A stretch of DNA of 64,000 nucleotides from Epiperipatus broadwayi (lineage: Eukaryota > Onychophora > Udeonychophora > Euonychophora > Peripatidae), in assembly GCA_028023455.1 (NCBI GenBank), contig JAQFVV010013089.1, positions 1 through 64,000 of the forward strand, given 5' to 3'. Below, in pieces: positions 36,061 through 47,784 of the stretch. The first letter of the stretch is position 1. Each line of letters opens with the position of its first letter. The notes beneath the pieces are model-generated. The model had not been told where the DNA came from. It worked only from the letters and a program-made list of their open reading frames with translations, and did no database searches. A program made the position numbers and the translations under genes.

Positions 36061-39000
36061 GTAAGTCAAGTGATTTTATTTTATTGCTTTAATTAATTGC
36101 CCATTTAAATATAATTTAAAGTAATTTTTGAAATATTATTCTATGAATGATATTTTAAATTATTAATAAATATATTTATTTTATATATAATGATAAGAAT
36201 TTTAAAATACCCAGTTGCTAGAAAGCATTCGTTTAAAAAAAATGAAAAAGAAGTTTTCATACAAGTCTACAGGATGATATAGTTACATATACGGCTGGCT
36301 TATACTTAAGTTATGTTATCCATAAATGAAAAACGTAATAATTTTTAAAATCGTAAATGTTAATATTTTAGATAATTGTATTTAAAATTAATCCACAAGC
36401 AACTATTGTGGTGGGTTTTTTGCATTTTAAGTGTAACTTTGTATTACATTAGAAGAAAAGGTTAAATCTATGACAAATGATTAATTCTGATAAAAATATT
36501 TATTTTTATATTTTGTATAAGGTTATTAGAAATCAATTACTGCTAACAACTTGCTGTTCCAAGAATATTATTCTACTTTATTTTAGAAATAAATAGTACC
36601 ATACTTCTATTTTAATAACATTGTTTTGAAAGGGTCATAAAGATTTTAGACAAATGATGATGAAGAACTAAAGAAGGAAGAATATCATGTATAATAATAA
36701 TATAATTCAGTTTTTATACAGAATCCCTGCTAGAAAATTATAAGAGCTTTAGTATTCCTTCTATAATTTAATAAACAATTAATATAATTAGCAAAAAAGC
36801 ATTAAGAAAAGTTGCAAATTTTGTTTAAAGCATTCAAGTATCTATGTATGACTGTCTATCAATTTTTAAATACCATACATTTGATATTAATGATTGGAAA
36901 CCAGACAACACATAGATGATACCAATGTGTATAGCAATCATGAATTTCAAAGTGTTGTCCAGGCAACCTTCTTTTGGAAAAAGAGGTGGAAACCCATCTC
37001 TATTAATGGTCTCATATTAAACAATTCAAAACAAAACAACACTCTCCATATAGTAGTGCCATCTTGTGCTAACAAGAGCAATCAATGGATGTGATGTTTA
37101 GTGGTCTCATATTTATATATATCCTAAAGATTGCAACTTGACCAACCACAGAGATGGAAATTATTGATAGAAAGAAGTTTAAATAACTCTCCTTAAACAG
37201 GTAAATATAACATGTTCTGAATGCAGACTAATAAATAATCAATTATAACATTATAAATTGCAATTATAATTTTCAAATTCATCCAAAGTATTACTTAAAT
37301 AATAAATGTAATAATTCTCAAGCCTAAATGGGTTTATGAATAACCATTATAACACTTAGACAAACCTAATATAGATAACAATCAAGAATTTCAAACTGTT
37401 TTCAAGGCAACTTTTTAGCAATCAATAATTTAAATCTCTATGGGATAATTCTAATCTTTAGGGTCTATATAATTATATGAGGCCATTAATAGAGATAGAT
37501 TTTCACCTTTATTGCTAAGAGAAGCTTGCATTGACAATAGTTTAAAATTATTGACTGTATTGGGATTGTCTAAGTGTTGATTCGTTTCTAATGGTTACTT
37601 ATAAATTCATTTAGCCTCAAGCATTATTACACTTATTATTTAAGTAATTACTTTGAGTGCAATTTGAAAATTATAATTGCAATTTGTAATGTTATAAATG
37701 ACTATGCATAAATGGTATTAAAATGTTCATTACTTTTGATGACATTTTGTTCAGTATATTTGCTATCAAATTATTTGTTGAACGGATATTACATTCATTT
37801 TTTTCCATGTATGAAATGTTCTCCAAGTCAGGTAGTGTATTATTAGACTCCAGGTAGATATTATCCTCTTGAACTTTTTCCTTTGCACAATTATGTGATG
37901 ATGTGTTTATCAACTTACAATGTTTATACTACACATTATTACAATTGTCTGCCAGATGACCACAGAAGCTGCACCGAAAATATTGAGGCTTGATTCTTTG
38001 AATGAATATTAGCAGCATAGTCATTTGATCTGTAACTTGCATGGGTATGCTTAACAGATTGACACTATTGTGCAACTGAACTCTGAATTTCATAATTGTT
38101 TCCAAATATGAGTTTTAAAGTATCTTTGTGGTATTCTAATTGTAGATTAATGGTATTACTGAATGGCTCAAAGAGCTTGTCAAAATCATTTACAGTGTAA
38201 TTTAGATATGCATTTTTGACCATTTAGGTAATCATGCTTTATCTGTGCTCATTTACTATAACTAATGTGTGCATATACAGTGTTGTTATTTGTCTTTTAA
38301 ATTGATTTCTTTGCTCCATATCAAAACATTCTAAAATAAGGTAATGATGATTAGGATGGTTTGCTATTTGCAAAATGCTACCCCACAAGTTATTTGAACT
38401 AAGCACTTTATACAATAATTCCTTTGGAAAACTATATAGTGAACAGTTAATATTTAATATAATTGATCAGAGAAAAACATTCAAAAGAGTTAAATAATTC
38501 ACAAAGGATAGTTGAATTAAAATTTCCAACATGTCATCTGTCCATTGTGTAATCACACTTACATTAATTTCTAACATATTGTCCAACCTGGTCAAGGTTT
38601 GCGATGTCATTCAATATAGTTTTATGGAATCTGGGTGCATTGTTTGCTTTTTTTAATTAAATATTTGGCATCAGTAATATCACTCATCTTCATTAGTGAT
38701 TTAGTAATGCCAGCATAAGCTATGGTCATCTTTTTATGTGCTTTGTTAATGGAGGCTGTCATATTACCTATATATAATTTAGGCAATTTATTAATCTTAT
38801 TTTTAAGATCTCTAAAAAAATACTACTTGTAATACAGAAAACTTATCTATACAATTAACTTTCCTTGCTTATATTTATATAATATTGAAAATTAATTTTA
38901 TTTGTAGTTTTAATAGCTATTTTGAACAATAACTTGGATACTATTCTCAAGCGTTTGTTATTAAGTTGCTGCATGCCTAAACCTAATAAACTGTTTAGAC

Positions 39001-39836
39001 TTTTCTCTTTTTAACTTAATTTACCATGTTTAGATTTTTGTCTACTGCCATTGCAACATTTTTGTAATCAAGTAAATATAAATAATGAGTTTAAATTTTT
39101 ATTACTATTATTTTTTTCGTTAAATTTAATTATATTTGAATGATTTTTTTTTTTTTTTAAACTTTCTGAATCCAAAATAAAATTTGATATCAGATTTTTG
39201 AATTAATAGTACTATGTGCTCTCTAAATACACAGTTATACTTGTTCTAGTTAAATAAAATTATACTTTTATTTCAATTTACATTATTATAATAATATTAG
39301 AATATTCAGGTTGAAATAGTATAACAATTTTAAAGCTAAAATTATAAGTCACCTTATTTTTTCCATGTTTCTAATGTAATTTAAAATGACCTAGTATTCT
39401 GATATATCAATAATGATTTTTCATTTTCTGATTAGACGAGAAGTTGAAAATTTCAATATATTATTTTAGACATAATAGACAGCACATGAACATTTTTGTG
39501 TCTTATAATAGTACAATAATTTCTATATATTCTTATTTACTGTTTAGGTTTAAATTCCATGAGATAATAAATGCTGCTAACCAAATATACGTTGATCATT
39601 TTTATCAAACGGATGAAGGACCAGTTGTTCCTTTGGAACCCTATGAAGCATATATGGGTGCTAAATATTTAATAAATTTTTTACTTTCTAACCCTTTACC
39701 ACCTTACATGATAAAAAAGAAGAAGTTGTTTATAACATACTGCTTAACATATGGCAAAGAATATGCTAATGAAGATGTCTGTGCATTAATCCTTTATAAT
39801 GGTTCTTGTTCACTTAACAATTGTTTTAAAAAATGA
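35916..39836 (+). CDS. Partial gene, last two exons: probable secreted protein with a pacifastin-like motif
   Basis: Exon 35916-36060 joins exon 39548-39836. The donor GTAAGT at 36061 and acceptor TTTAG before 39548 split one codon in a consistent phase (CA|G). The first exon encodes CHPG, then CNLCYC, then NCT. Spacing is C-x11-C-N-x-C-x-C-x7-C-T, close to the pacifastin serine-protease-inhibitor pattern; the sixth cysteine expected after CTxxx is Phe here, and a loop Gly is missing. The second exon (95 residues) is of unknown type, with AYMGAKYLINFLLSNPLPPY and a Cys-rich end (YNGSCSLNNCFKK). Upstream exons, including any signal peptide, were not found. A von Willebrand C-like domain is an alternative. 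The exon structure is more secure than the family name. Confidence 0.55.
36894..37100. repeat. Partial copy of the fold-back element at 37243-37697
   Basis: GTTGTCCAGGCAACCTTCTT and CATCTCTATTAATGGTCTCA closely match the interior of the neighbouring palindrome read in the opposite direction. Its own arms are not visible, so it is an incomplete or older copy, within the intron. Confidence 0.5.
37243..37697. mobile_element. Fold-back MITE with arms of about 200 bp, in intron
   Basis: The left arm begins TTATAACATTATAAATTGCA; the right arm ends with its near-complement at 37697. Pairing continues through AATTATAATTTTCAAATT, TACTTAAATAATAA and ACACTTAGACAA blocks to the middle around CTCTATGGGATAATT. 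Arms differ by several small indels, so it is not very recent. There is no coding region. Confidence 0.75.
37700..38850 (-). pseudogene. Decayed LINE ORF1 (nucleic-acid-binding, zinc-knuckle) remnant, in intron
   Basis: Minus-strand fragments with several stops and frame changes carry YFRCSFCGHLADNC and then HCKLINTSSHNC, spaced like the two CCHC knuckles at the end of ORF1 proteins of Jockey/I-type LINEs. Upstream fragments (VNDFDKLFEPFSNTINLQLE; DTLKLIFGNNYEIQ) could be the RNA-recognition-like region preceding such knuckles. The longest clean frame is 37692-37913. No reverse transcriptase follows. A cellular zinc-knuckle pseudogene is the alternative. It lies antisense within the intron 36061-39547. 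Confidence 0.45.
39548..39836 (+). CDS. Terminal exon of the same gene
   Basis: The exon begins after TTTACTGTTTAG, completes the split Gln codon, and ends at TGA 39834-39836. It encodes FKFHEIINAANQIYVDHFYQ, then a proline-containing segment, then four cysteines in the last 30 residues. I do not recognise the fold. Composition is soluble with one hydrophobic stretch, so it is not obviously membrane-bound. Confidence 0.6.
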
Positions 39837-39852
39837 TTGTAAAACAACATGT

Positions 39853-39858
39853 AATAAA
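39853..39858 (+). promoter_or_regulatory. Polyadenylation signal AATAAA
   Basis: AATAAA lies 16 bases after the stop codon at 39836; a second AATAAAA occurs about 40 bases later. The position fits 3' end formation of the two-exon gene. Confidence 0.5.
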
Positions 39859-40322
39859 GTAATGTTTATAAATACTTCTTTTTCTTTCTTTAATAAAACA
39901 AATAAGATTTATTTATATAAATATCATATGTTAGCTTTTTTATCATATTCTCCAGAAAATGTTAATAATCAGTAATAAAATATAATATTAAGGATAAATT
40001 GCAATTAAATACAGTCTTGTTTAATTATAGTCAAATGTTAAATATCAAAAGGAAGAGATATTTTTTTTAAATCATTGTGAATCAGTAGTTTATAGTCAAA
40101 TATGAATCACTAGGGCATTTTTAATTATTTATAAAAGTTAAAATGATTGTAATAATATCCCTCATCAATCTTGTCCTTATCATAAGTTCAGAAACTACAA
40201 TATAAAAGTGATATTAAATTTTCTGGATAGTTTGATATTATTGGCACTTTGATATTAATAGCATTTGCAATGTTAAACTTTCCAGTGTTTACTTATAGTT
40301 TACAAATACTGCACTAACTACT

Positions 40323-40352
<30 letters not shown>
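39859..40352. other. Intergenic with (AT)n run
   Basis: AT-rich; an (AT)n run at 40327-40354 directly abuts the next MITE. No gene. Confidence 0.5.
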
Positions 40353-40354
<2 letters not shown>

Positions 40355-40357
<3 letters not shown>

Positions 40358-40837
40358 CCAATAGATGGAGCTTTATCAAAACCTCCATACAAGCGTTTGT
40401 TGTTTATATAAATGTCAAAAGGGTCAGAATTCACTATCTCTTTTGTTGGCTCCACCTCCAGATCAGCTGATTTCAAGCTAATTTGCTATCATCAGTGAAG
40501 GGTAGGGGCTAGAAACTAGATCTAAACACTAACTCTTAGCGTTTATGCAAGAAGTTCCTATCAGTTTGCAAGCATGAATTTTTCAGACATGTAATGTCTT
40601 CAAACCCAGCCTAACAAGCCAGATAGCTACATGGATCTGATATCAGTTCAGTTTCACCATAGTAAAAGCCTCTGCAATATATATCATTGCAAAACCTTCA
40701 CTGATGATAGCAAATTAGCTTGAAATCAGCTGATCTGGAGGTGGAGCCAATGAAAGATAGTGAATTATGACTCTTTTGACATTTATGTAAACAAGACGCT
40801 TGTATGGAGGTTTTGATAAAGCTCCATCTATTGGTCA
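40355..40837. mobile_element. TA-flanked palindromic MITE, 483 bp (Tc1/mariner-like)
   Basis: The left end TGACCAATAGATGGAGC and right end GCTCCATCTATTGGTCA are perfect complements, each flanked by TA (40353-40354 and 40838-40839), the target duplication expected of Tc1/mariner-type insertion. Arms of about 145 bp pair through CTTTATCAAAACCTCCATAC, CCACCTCCAGATCAGCTG and TTTGCTATCATCAGTGAAGG. A unique middle of about 190 bp separates them. No transposase. The left TA lies within an (AT)n tract, so that side of the duplication is less informative. Confidence 0.8.
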
Positions 40838-43800
40838 TAAATACAAGTGATAGCAAGTTACGTGATTTATAACTTGTTTTTGTTTTTCATATATATATAT
40901 TGTAACCCAGTGCTTTTGGCACTTGATTTTATTTAACATTATTTATGCATGAAATTGATGTTATTCTTTAGAAAAATAAAAAATAAAATAAAATAAATAA
41001 TATTTGGTTAATAAAGGGTGCTATCCCTTTTACCTAGATATGGGTTGTGTGAATAAACAATATGTTTCCAATGCAATATCATATTTTTAAAATGACAGAT
41101 TAATCTAAATAAGATATTGGAATAATTAGCAAGTTAACATAATTTTTAAAAAAATGTAATAAATGGTATTTAGTTCTAAAATGGTTAGATAAAGTAAAAA
41201 AACATAAATGTCAATTAAGTAAATTTTAAGATAGTATTGTTTTAAAAAGATAACTTCTGATGAATTTATTTTGAAGAAAATAATTTCATGTGTAATTATA
41301 ATCACAGATAATTATTGTTGGTTTGAATGTATTTATTATTTTCATTTATTAAACTGTTTTGTAATACATTTTAAATAATATTAAAATCCACATGATTCTA
41401 ATAAGATATGCAATCTTTTTTTTGTTTATGTTGTAATCAAATGATTTTTTTTTTGGTAGAGGTCACTGGGTTTAAGGGAATGACCAATATATACTCAATT
41501 CATTTATTTTTTATATAGTCTGCTTCTGTTCTATAGTTAACAGTACTAAATTTTGTAACATTATTATTTTCTAATTTTGTAAAAATAAATTTGTAATATA
41601 ATGGAAGTTCCATCTACAATGTTCAAGTAAAAATTTTGGTAAGACATTCTGTATCTTTGATCTCTACCATTTAAAACTTTCTGCATTAATAATTATGGCA
41701 TTTTGAAAGTTAGATTTTTGTTAAACAAAACTAAAATGGAGGAATTAACCAAGGGGATAAATAAAATTGTTGTTTTACCTAAAGTAAGGAAAACAAATGT
41801 TTTTCAAGTTAGAACTAATTGTTTAATGACTTATTCTTCTTTGTTAATATTTTCCTGGTATAAAAGAAAAATAAATAAAGGAAATATTTAAAAAAAAGAA
41901 CTGGAAACATTTTCCTGTGTTTTTTAAAAAAATATTGTCTGCTTTTATAAAAAAAAAGGGGGGGTTTTGTACACTGGAATATGTTTGGCTCATTAGTAAT
42001 CATCTAGGGAGAAAAATTTTGAAAAAACCAAAAAAAAATAATAAATTGTATACAGGCATTTTTTTTAAAGAAAAAAGGCTTATTTGAAGTAAATGTGAAA
42101 ATTAAATATATGTGCATTCTTTGGAAAAAAAACTATTTCAAAGTAAAGTGCTAAAATTATAAAAGACAACTTAATAATATCTTTAGTGACCTGAGAATAA
42201 AATTAGATTGTGTTTTACATTGTGTGCATAATAGAATTCTTGTAGCTTCATTCATTCTCTAATTCAACTGCAGTTATTATAATACTAATCTGTAAAAAAA
42301 AGTGTGCACCTTCTTCAATGTTTTAGCTAGCTAACTATACATATAGTCTTCAAATAATGTGTATGTTTATTGTCGATGTTATAATATTCATTTTTTTAGG
42401 ATCCAGATCTTTATCATTATAATCCAACTGGTAATTAAGCTTCATTTCAACTACATTTTTTTCCATGTTTATTATTATAATTGCCAAAGAAAAAAAATTT
42501 TCATTAGAAAAAAAATGTGTTTATTATTTTCAATACTTTGTGCTTTGTAGACTGTGACTGGATGGAAACTTTTTACCTGGATAGACAGCTCAGCAGAGAA
42601 ATAGTTCTGCTAATGAGATATTATTTATTTAATGTTTTTTTTTGGTTTTTATTTAAAAAAAAACTAATAGGTAAAATTTTATTTTGTTTTATAATATTAA
42701 TGTATGTTAAAGTTTATATTTGTTATATAATATTTTAAGGATCTTGAAATGACAAGTGTATGTCTTACTATCATTACTTTGGGTTAAGTTTGTATTTGAT
42801 ATGAAGTGATACCTATGAAATATATCTGATTTATTACATGCAACTGGAGATATGAACTTTGCATGCTAGGTATCTAAAGAAAAATGTTATATATATATAT
42901 ATCCACAGATATATATATATATACATTTTTAAATTGCATTTTTGTTTATCATATATATATATATATATATATATATTAATGTGTAGAACAGTACTTTAAA
43001 TTTATCAGAAGTAACTATTTCATTAGAAAAAAAAATTCTATAACAATATATTTCTTGTTTAAAGTCAATAGAATTTATATTGTATTAATTAATTAATTTA
43101 GTAACAGTTATTCTTTAATAGTACATCCACTTATTTTAGTTTAAGCTTGTATGCCATACATTGCTATCAAATATTTCTTGATTATAATTAAATTTATTAT
43201 ACTTTTCTACGTTATGTACAGTTGCATGGCTGAGACATATGTATTTTAATTCATTGGTTTCAAATATTGATTGAAGTATACATTTAATATAGATTTCTTA
43301 TTATTAGTGTGTTTAGCTATCTTGCCTAAGTGTAGAGTTGATATATGTTAATAGCATATTTTAATATTTATAATGTATTTTGTTTTGTGGGATGGAGATG
43401 CTCTCCCCAAAATACTTATTTTCCATGAGAGAATTAGTTTTGATATAGTGTTATGGTATGTTTTATAGTCAATGTGACTGAGTCTTATGAAGAGGATGAT
43501 CCAGAGTTTATATAATATTTAGTATACATAATGTGTTTTAATCCCAAGAGAGGGTTATATTTGGTGTATGTTCTTTTCTTTAGGTGGTGAGACAGAATCT
43601 ACACCTACATTTTTATGCCTGAGAAATGGGCTAGAAACCACCAAATGCTTTAGTGTAGTATTTTACTCTGCAAACATTAGTTAGTATTTTTGCATTCCTC
43701 ATGTGAAATTAAATATAGCTTTAAAAGTTATCGCAAGGATAAATGTTGGATTTGAGGTGTTAGTTCCTCAAGGTGCACTTTATTATCAGTAGTGCCTTAG

Positions 43801-45740
43801 TAGTTGGGATCAATATCTGTATTGTGCTACTGAGCCTTGCTGGTAGTTCACAAGCAAACCAATGGAGTAAAATTAATTTAAAATTGCGTATTTTAATATG
43901 CTTATTTATTAAGGGAATATTCAAACACAAGGTTTTAGTGTTATTAATAGTTAAGAAATAATCTTAGCTTGAATTAAGTCATTCATAATTAAAATATTTA
44001 TCATAATTTATGTGGACATTAAGTTAAGCATGAAATGGTGAGTGAGACTTCTGATAAATGACCCATACTTAGTCATAATTTGTCTAATTATAAACTGTAA
44101 CTTGGTTAACTTTATTAGTAATAAATTTCATATTTTAAAAGAATTGTATTTGAACCCAGTTTATTAGGTTACATAAATAATATGCAATTACTTTTGTGTA
44201 TTTCATATCGTAACAGTAATAAAAAAAAATTAGTTAGCCATATAATTAAAGGTTAGAGATTTATTTTATAGAAAGTTTATGAAAATTATAATTCAGTGTA
44301 GTGGTAAATCAGCTGCACATTTTAGCTAATTACTCCAGTGTACTAGCTGGATTCCAAACATATAGGAATTTATTATTTTAATTTATACCCCAGTAGGAAG
44401 ACAGCTTAATGTATTTGTAGTATTAATGTTATATTATTTAATAAATTTGTGTATTTTGTTTTGTTCTGTGTTGATAATAAATTGTAGTCTTATTCAATAT
44501 TCGTTGTGAAGTTATTTAGTTATTTTTTTTGTATGCCAAGTATAAGTGTGATTGAAAAATATTTGCAAAACATTTTTCTTGAGTCCTAAATCATTTCACA
44601 CTTTAGAAATCTTAATATACCAGATAGACAAATTTATGCAGATCTGAACATTTCATTTTGATTGTAGTTATTTTATGGGAATTGCAAACTTCAGACTAAA
44701 CATTATTTAATTGTAAAAGTGAATTTATTTCCAAGTTATTAAACCTGATTGCACATTATTCCAGTTACATTTTAGTTAAATTATTGAATTAATTAGTTTT
44801 AGTTAATTTATTGTCTTGTCATGGATGATAGAAGATACAAAAGGTACCCATATCTTTCTATTATTTTGGCTGAGATCCTGAATAAAAAGGCTGTATTATT
44901 CCAAATTTTATGTAATTATTTAGTTCATTATTGATCATATTTATCGTCCCTTTAAATAATGTAGTAATTGTTGTGATATATGAGGACACATTAGCTTTTA
45001 AGTGAAGTAAATGTTTCGTATGGCCTACTAGTATGCTAGTCATGTGTACAGCACAGTATTGTAGTGTATTTTCTTAAAGTAAACAAAGGAACCCTGAGAT
45101 TATTATCATTATCATTATTCCTTATTTAAGAAGCTGTTAATTATTGTTACTATTATAGTTGTGTTGTGGCATAAAAGAGCTTGAATTTCAATAATACCAT
45201 AAGAATGGTATTTTACTTTCATTTAATCTGTAGGGGTAAAGTTCATTTCATATCATATTGGCAAATAATTTATGTAATAAATACTTTTTTAAAAAAACAT
45301 TAACAAAAACATGAGGAGTTATCATTATTATTTAAAGGTGCAAATACTTATATAGTTCAGAGAATGTGTTTTTGATAAAGGGAGAATGTTATTTTTATTC
45401 TAAATTATTAATTAGGGAATGATTGCAGTTTCTCTCTCTTCCCAAGATATTTATTTTACTGATGATAATTTATTTTATGATTTTAATTTCTTTCTTTGTC
45501 TTAAATGCATATCTCTGCAGCTGAATTTTTTTGTAATTAACCGACCACTGAGCATAGTCCGCCTTTTCATTTATAAATCTATATTCGTTTAATCAGAGTT
45601 TCAAAGTAATAGTTATTTATTTTTAGGTGGAAATGAATTATTGCCACTAAGTTATACTAGGTTAGAATTAGGATGCATTATTCGATTTAGCTAATTGAAT
45701 ATTTTTATTAGGTTACCTAGTTCGATATATTTTTAGGTTA

Positions 45741-45791
<51 letters not shown>

Positions 45792-45792
45792 T
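40838..45792. other. Long gene-free AT-rich interval
   Basis: Several short hydrophobic open frames (for example 42359-42550, 42517-42738, 43773-43961) have no recognisable signature and lie in T-rich or A-rich sequence. (AT)n runs occur at about 42890-42925, 42955-42975 and 45741-45790. 43380-43700 is a slightly less AT-rich block with no match elsewhere. Confidence 0.5.
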
Positions 45793-47535
45793 TTTCAACC
45801 ATTATCAACCTACTGCAGAATGAAGTTCTCTCCAAGTTTAATCCATGTACACTAATCTTCAGTCTCTCTTCTCCACATCATCCCAGCATACTTTTTATTC
45901 ATCCATCAATCTCACATGTCGTCCATTTCTAGGTTTTTTTCAATCTCTTGGAATCCAGTTTAAGATTTCAATTGTTCATCTATTATCATCTTTTTTAGAA
46001 ATATATTCAGCCTAACTCTATTTCAGGCTCTTCTTTCAATGATATCAGTAACACCTGTTTGTCATATTTCGTTTCTGATCCTTTTTTAAGTGATCTGATG
46101 TCTTTGTATTGCTCTTGCATTAAGATTTCAAGTCTCATATCTGTAAGTAAGGACTAGTAAAACATCTTTATTAAAAACCTTTTTTTTTTTCAAACACATG
46201 GGAATATTTTCTTTTAACATCAAGTTATTTCTGTCCAAAGCACTCCAAACAAGTTTAATTCTATGATTAACATCATTCATTATGTTTTTATTTGTAGTAA
46301 TACTCTACCTAAGATATTAATAGTAGTTAACTTCTTCTAACTTATCATTTTCAATTTTTATTTTCTTCTTTTGTGAAAATCCATTGAACATTATTTTAGT
46401 CTTTTTAACATTTATCTTTAATCTTACTATCTTACTTTCATCTAAAACTCTTGCAACATTTCCTAAGCTCTGAAGCATTATTTGTAAAAACAATTGCATC
46501 ATCTGCAAAAGTAGATAACTTAAATAATCTCCATTTACTTTAATTCTCTTACATTCCCACTTTAATCTACAAAATTATTTGCAATACTGCTGTAAAAAGT
46601 TTTGGAGATATGAAAATCATCCCGTCATAAATCTTTCTCAATATTAATCTTTTTAGTATTACTATGTAATCTAATTGATGCTGTTGCATTTTTATAAATA
46701 TTTTTCAGAATATGAAAATACCCTATCTTGATGATCTAATGCTTTAGTCACCAAAGAAATGCTTATAGAATGAAATGCATTTTCATAATCTACAAATCCA
46801 AAGCACAATTGCAATTCATATTCATTGGTTCTTTCTATAACTTCTCTCAATACTTGGATGTGATACACTGTATTAAAAACACTTTTAAATCCAGCTTGTT
46901 TTTTTGGTTGGTTAAATTCCAAAGTTCGTTGAAGATAAGTTGTAATTATTTTGGTAAAAAATGTATATAGATGTAATAAAAGTCTGATAGATCTGTAACT
47001 GCTAATATCTTTTATCATCTTATTTCTATGTTTATATTAGCACTGTACTTTTGCAATCATTAGATGAATTTTTATCATTTAAGTTCGATATATAACTTTG
47101 CCAATTTTTTTTATTTCTTCATCTGCTTCTTTTAATATATCAATTAATTCATCATTATCTGGAGTTTTCCTTCTTTATAAATTTAATTGCATGTCTCCTT
47201 TCTTCCTTTAAAATTCTGGGCAATTTAGAAAATGTAGTAGTAATAGGAGATACTTTTTCCTGTTCTTTATTGCTATATAACTTTTGATAGAATTCTTCTA
47301 TACATTTTATGATTTCATCTCTCTTTTTAGTAATAGTTCCATCTTCTTTCTTATGGCAGAAATAAGATTCCTACCAATACCAAGGTGCTGTTTTACACTC
47401 ATTATCTTCTATGGCTTTTTTTTGTAACATTTTACAAAATTTGAGATATTTAATCTTTCTTATTGCAGCATTTTTATATGTTTTCATATTCTTTCCTTTC
47501 TTTTTAAATTGTCTTATCTCAGTAGAAATCTATTT
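45793..47535 (-). mobile_element. Old RTE retrotransposon fragment, heavily decayed
   Basis: It matches the 9507-12440 element from its 3' end (CAACCATTATCAACCTACTG) through the reverse transcriptase, up to a point N-terminal to NYRPISLL (here SYRSIRLL). It retains FGFVDYENAFHSI (motif A with Asn for Lys) and KINVKKTKIMFNG, but has many stops, indels and substitutions. The endonuclease is missing. It is clearly older than the copies at 21742 and 29477. Confidence 0.8.
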
Positions 47536-47551
47536 AGAATTTATAATTTAA

Positions 47552-47690
47552 TTAGAAAGCTCTTTACTTAGAACAGTGTTTATTATGAGTAATGAAACTA
47601 AAAATGACAGGCTATGATAGTTTTACTTTTAACCTTAACCTGGAGCAGTTAACATTCACTTACTGCTATTCTGAGTAAAGAACTTTCTAA
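47552..47690. mobile_element. Small palindromic MITE (about 139 bp)
   Basis: TTAGAAAGCTCTTTACTTAG at the left pairs with CTGAGTAAAGAACTTTCTAA at the right with few mismatches. The ends are TTAGAAAG. It abuts the 5' end of the old RTE copy and lies next to a SINE. No coding. Confidence 0.6.
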
Positions 47691-47698
47691 ACAAATAA

Positions 47699-47784
47699 TT
47701 GTACGAGAGGTTAGCGCAGCTGCTTTCCAAGGAGTTGTCCCGGGTTCGTGCCCGGCCGACCTTGACATATGAGGAAAAAAAAAA
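47699..47784 (+). repeat. tRNA-derived SINE, shortened copy with poly-A
   Basis: Begins GTACGAGAGGTTAGCGCAGC, has anticodon-like GCTGC-TTTCCAA-GGAGT, a B-box GGGTTCGTGCCCGG, then a GACATATGAGG end and an A10 run. It lacks the long variable region of the other copies. Confidence 0.65.

Noticed and set aside
42359-42738. Two overlapping hydrophobic frames
   Set aside because: Phe/Ile/Tyr/Lys composition typical of T-rich or A-rich chance frames.
43773-43961. Signal-peptide-like frame
   Set aside because: Hydrophobic start but no recognisable mature part, no splice context and surrounded by non-coding AT-rich DNA.
44861-45043. Minus-strand frame with GHTKHLLHLKANVSSYI
   Set aside because: Looks slightly protein-like, but I cannot place it in any family and it has no extension on either side.
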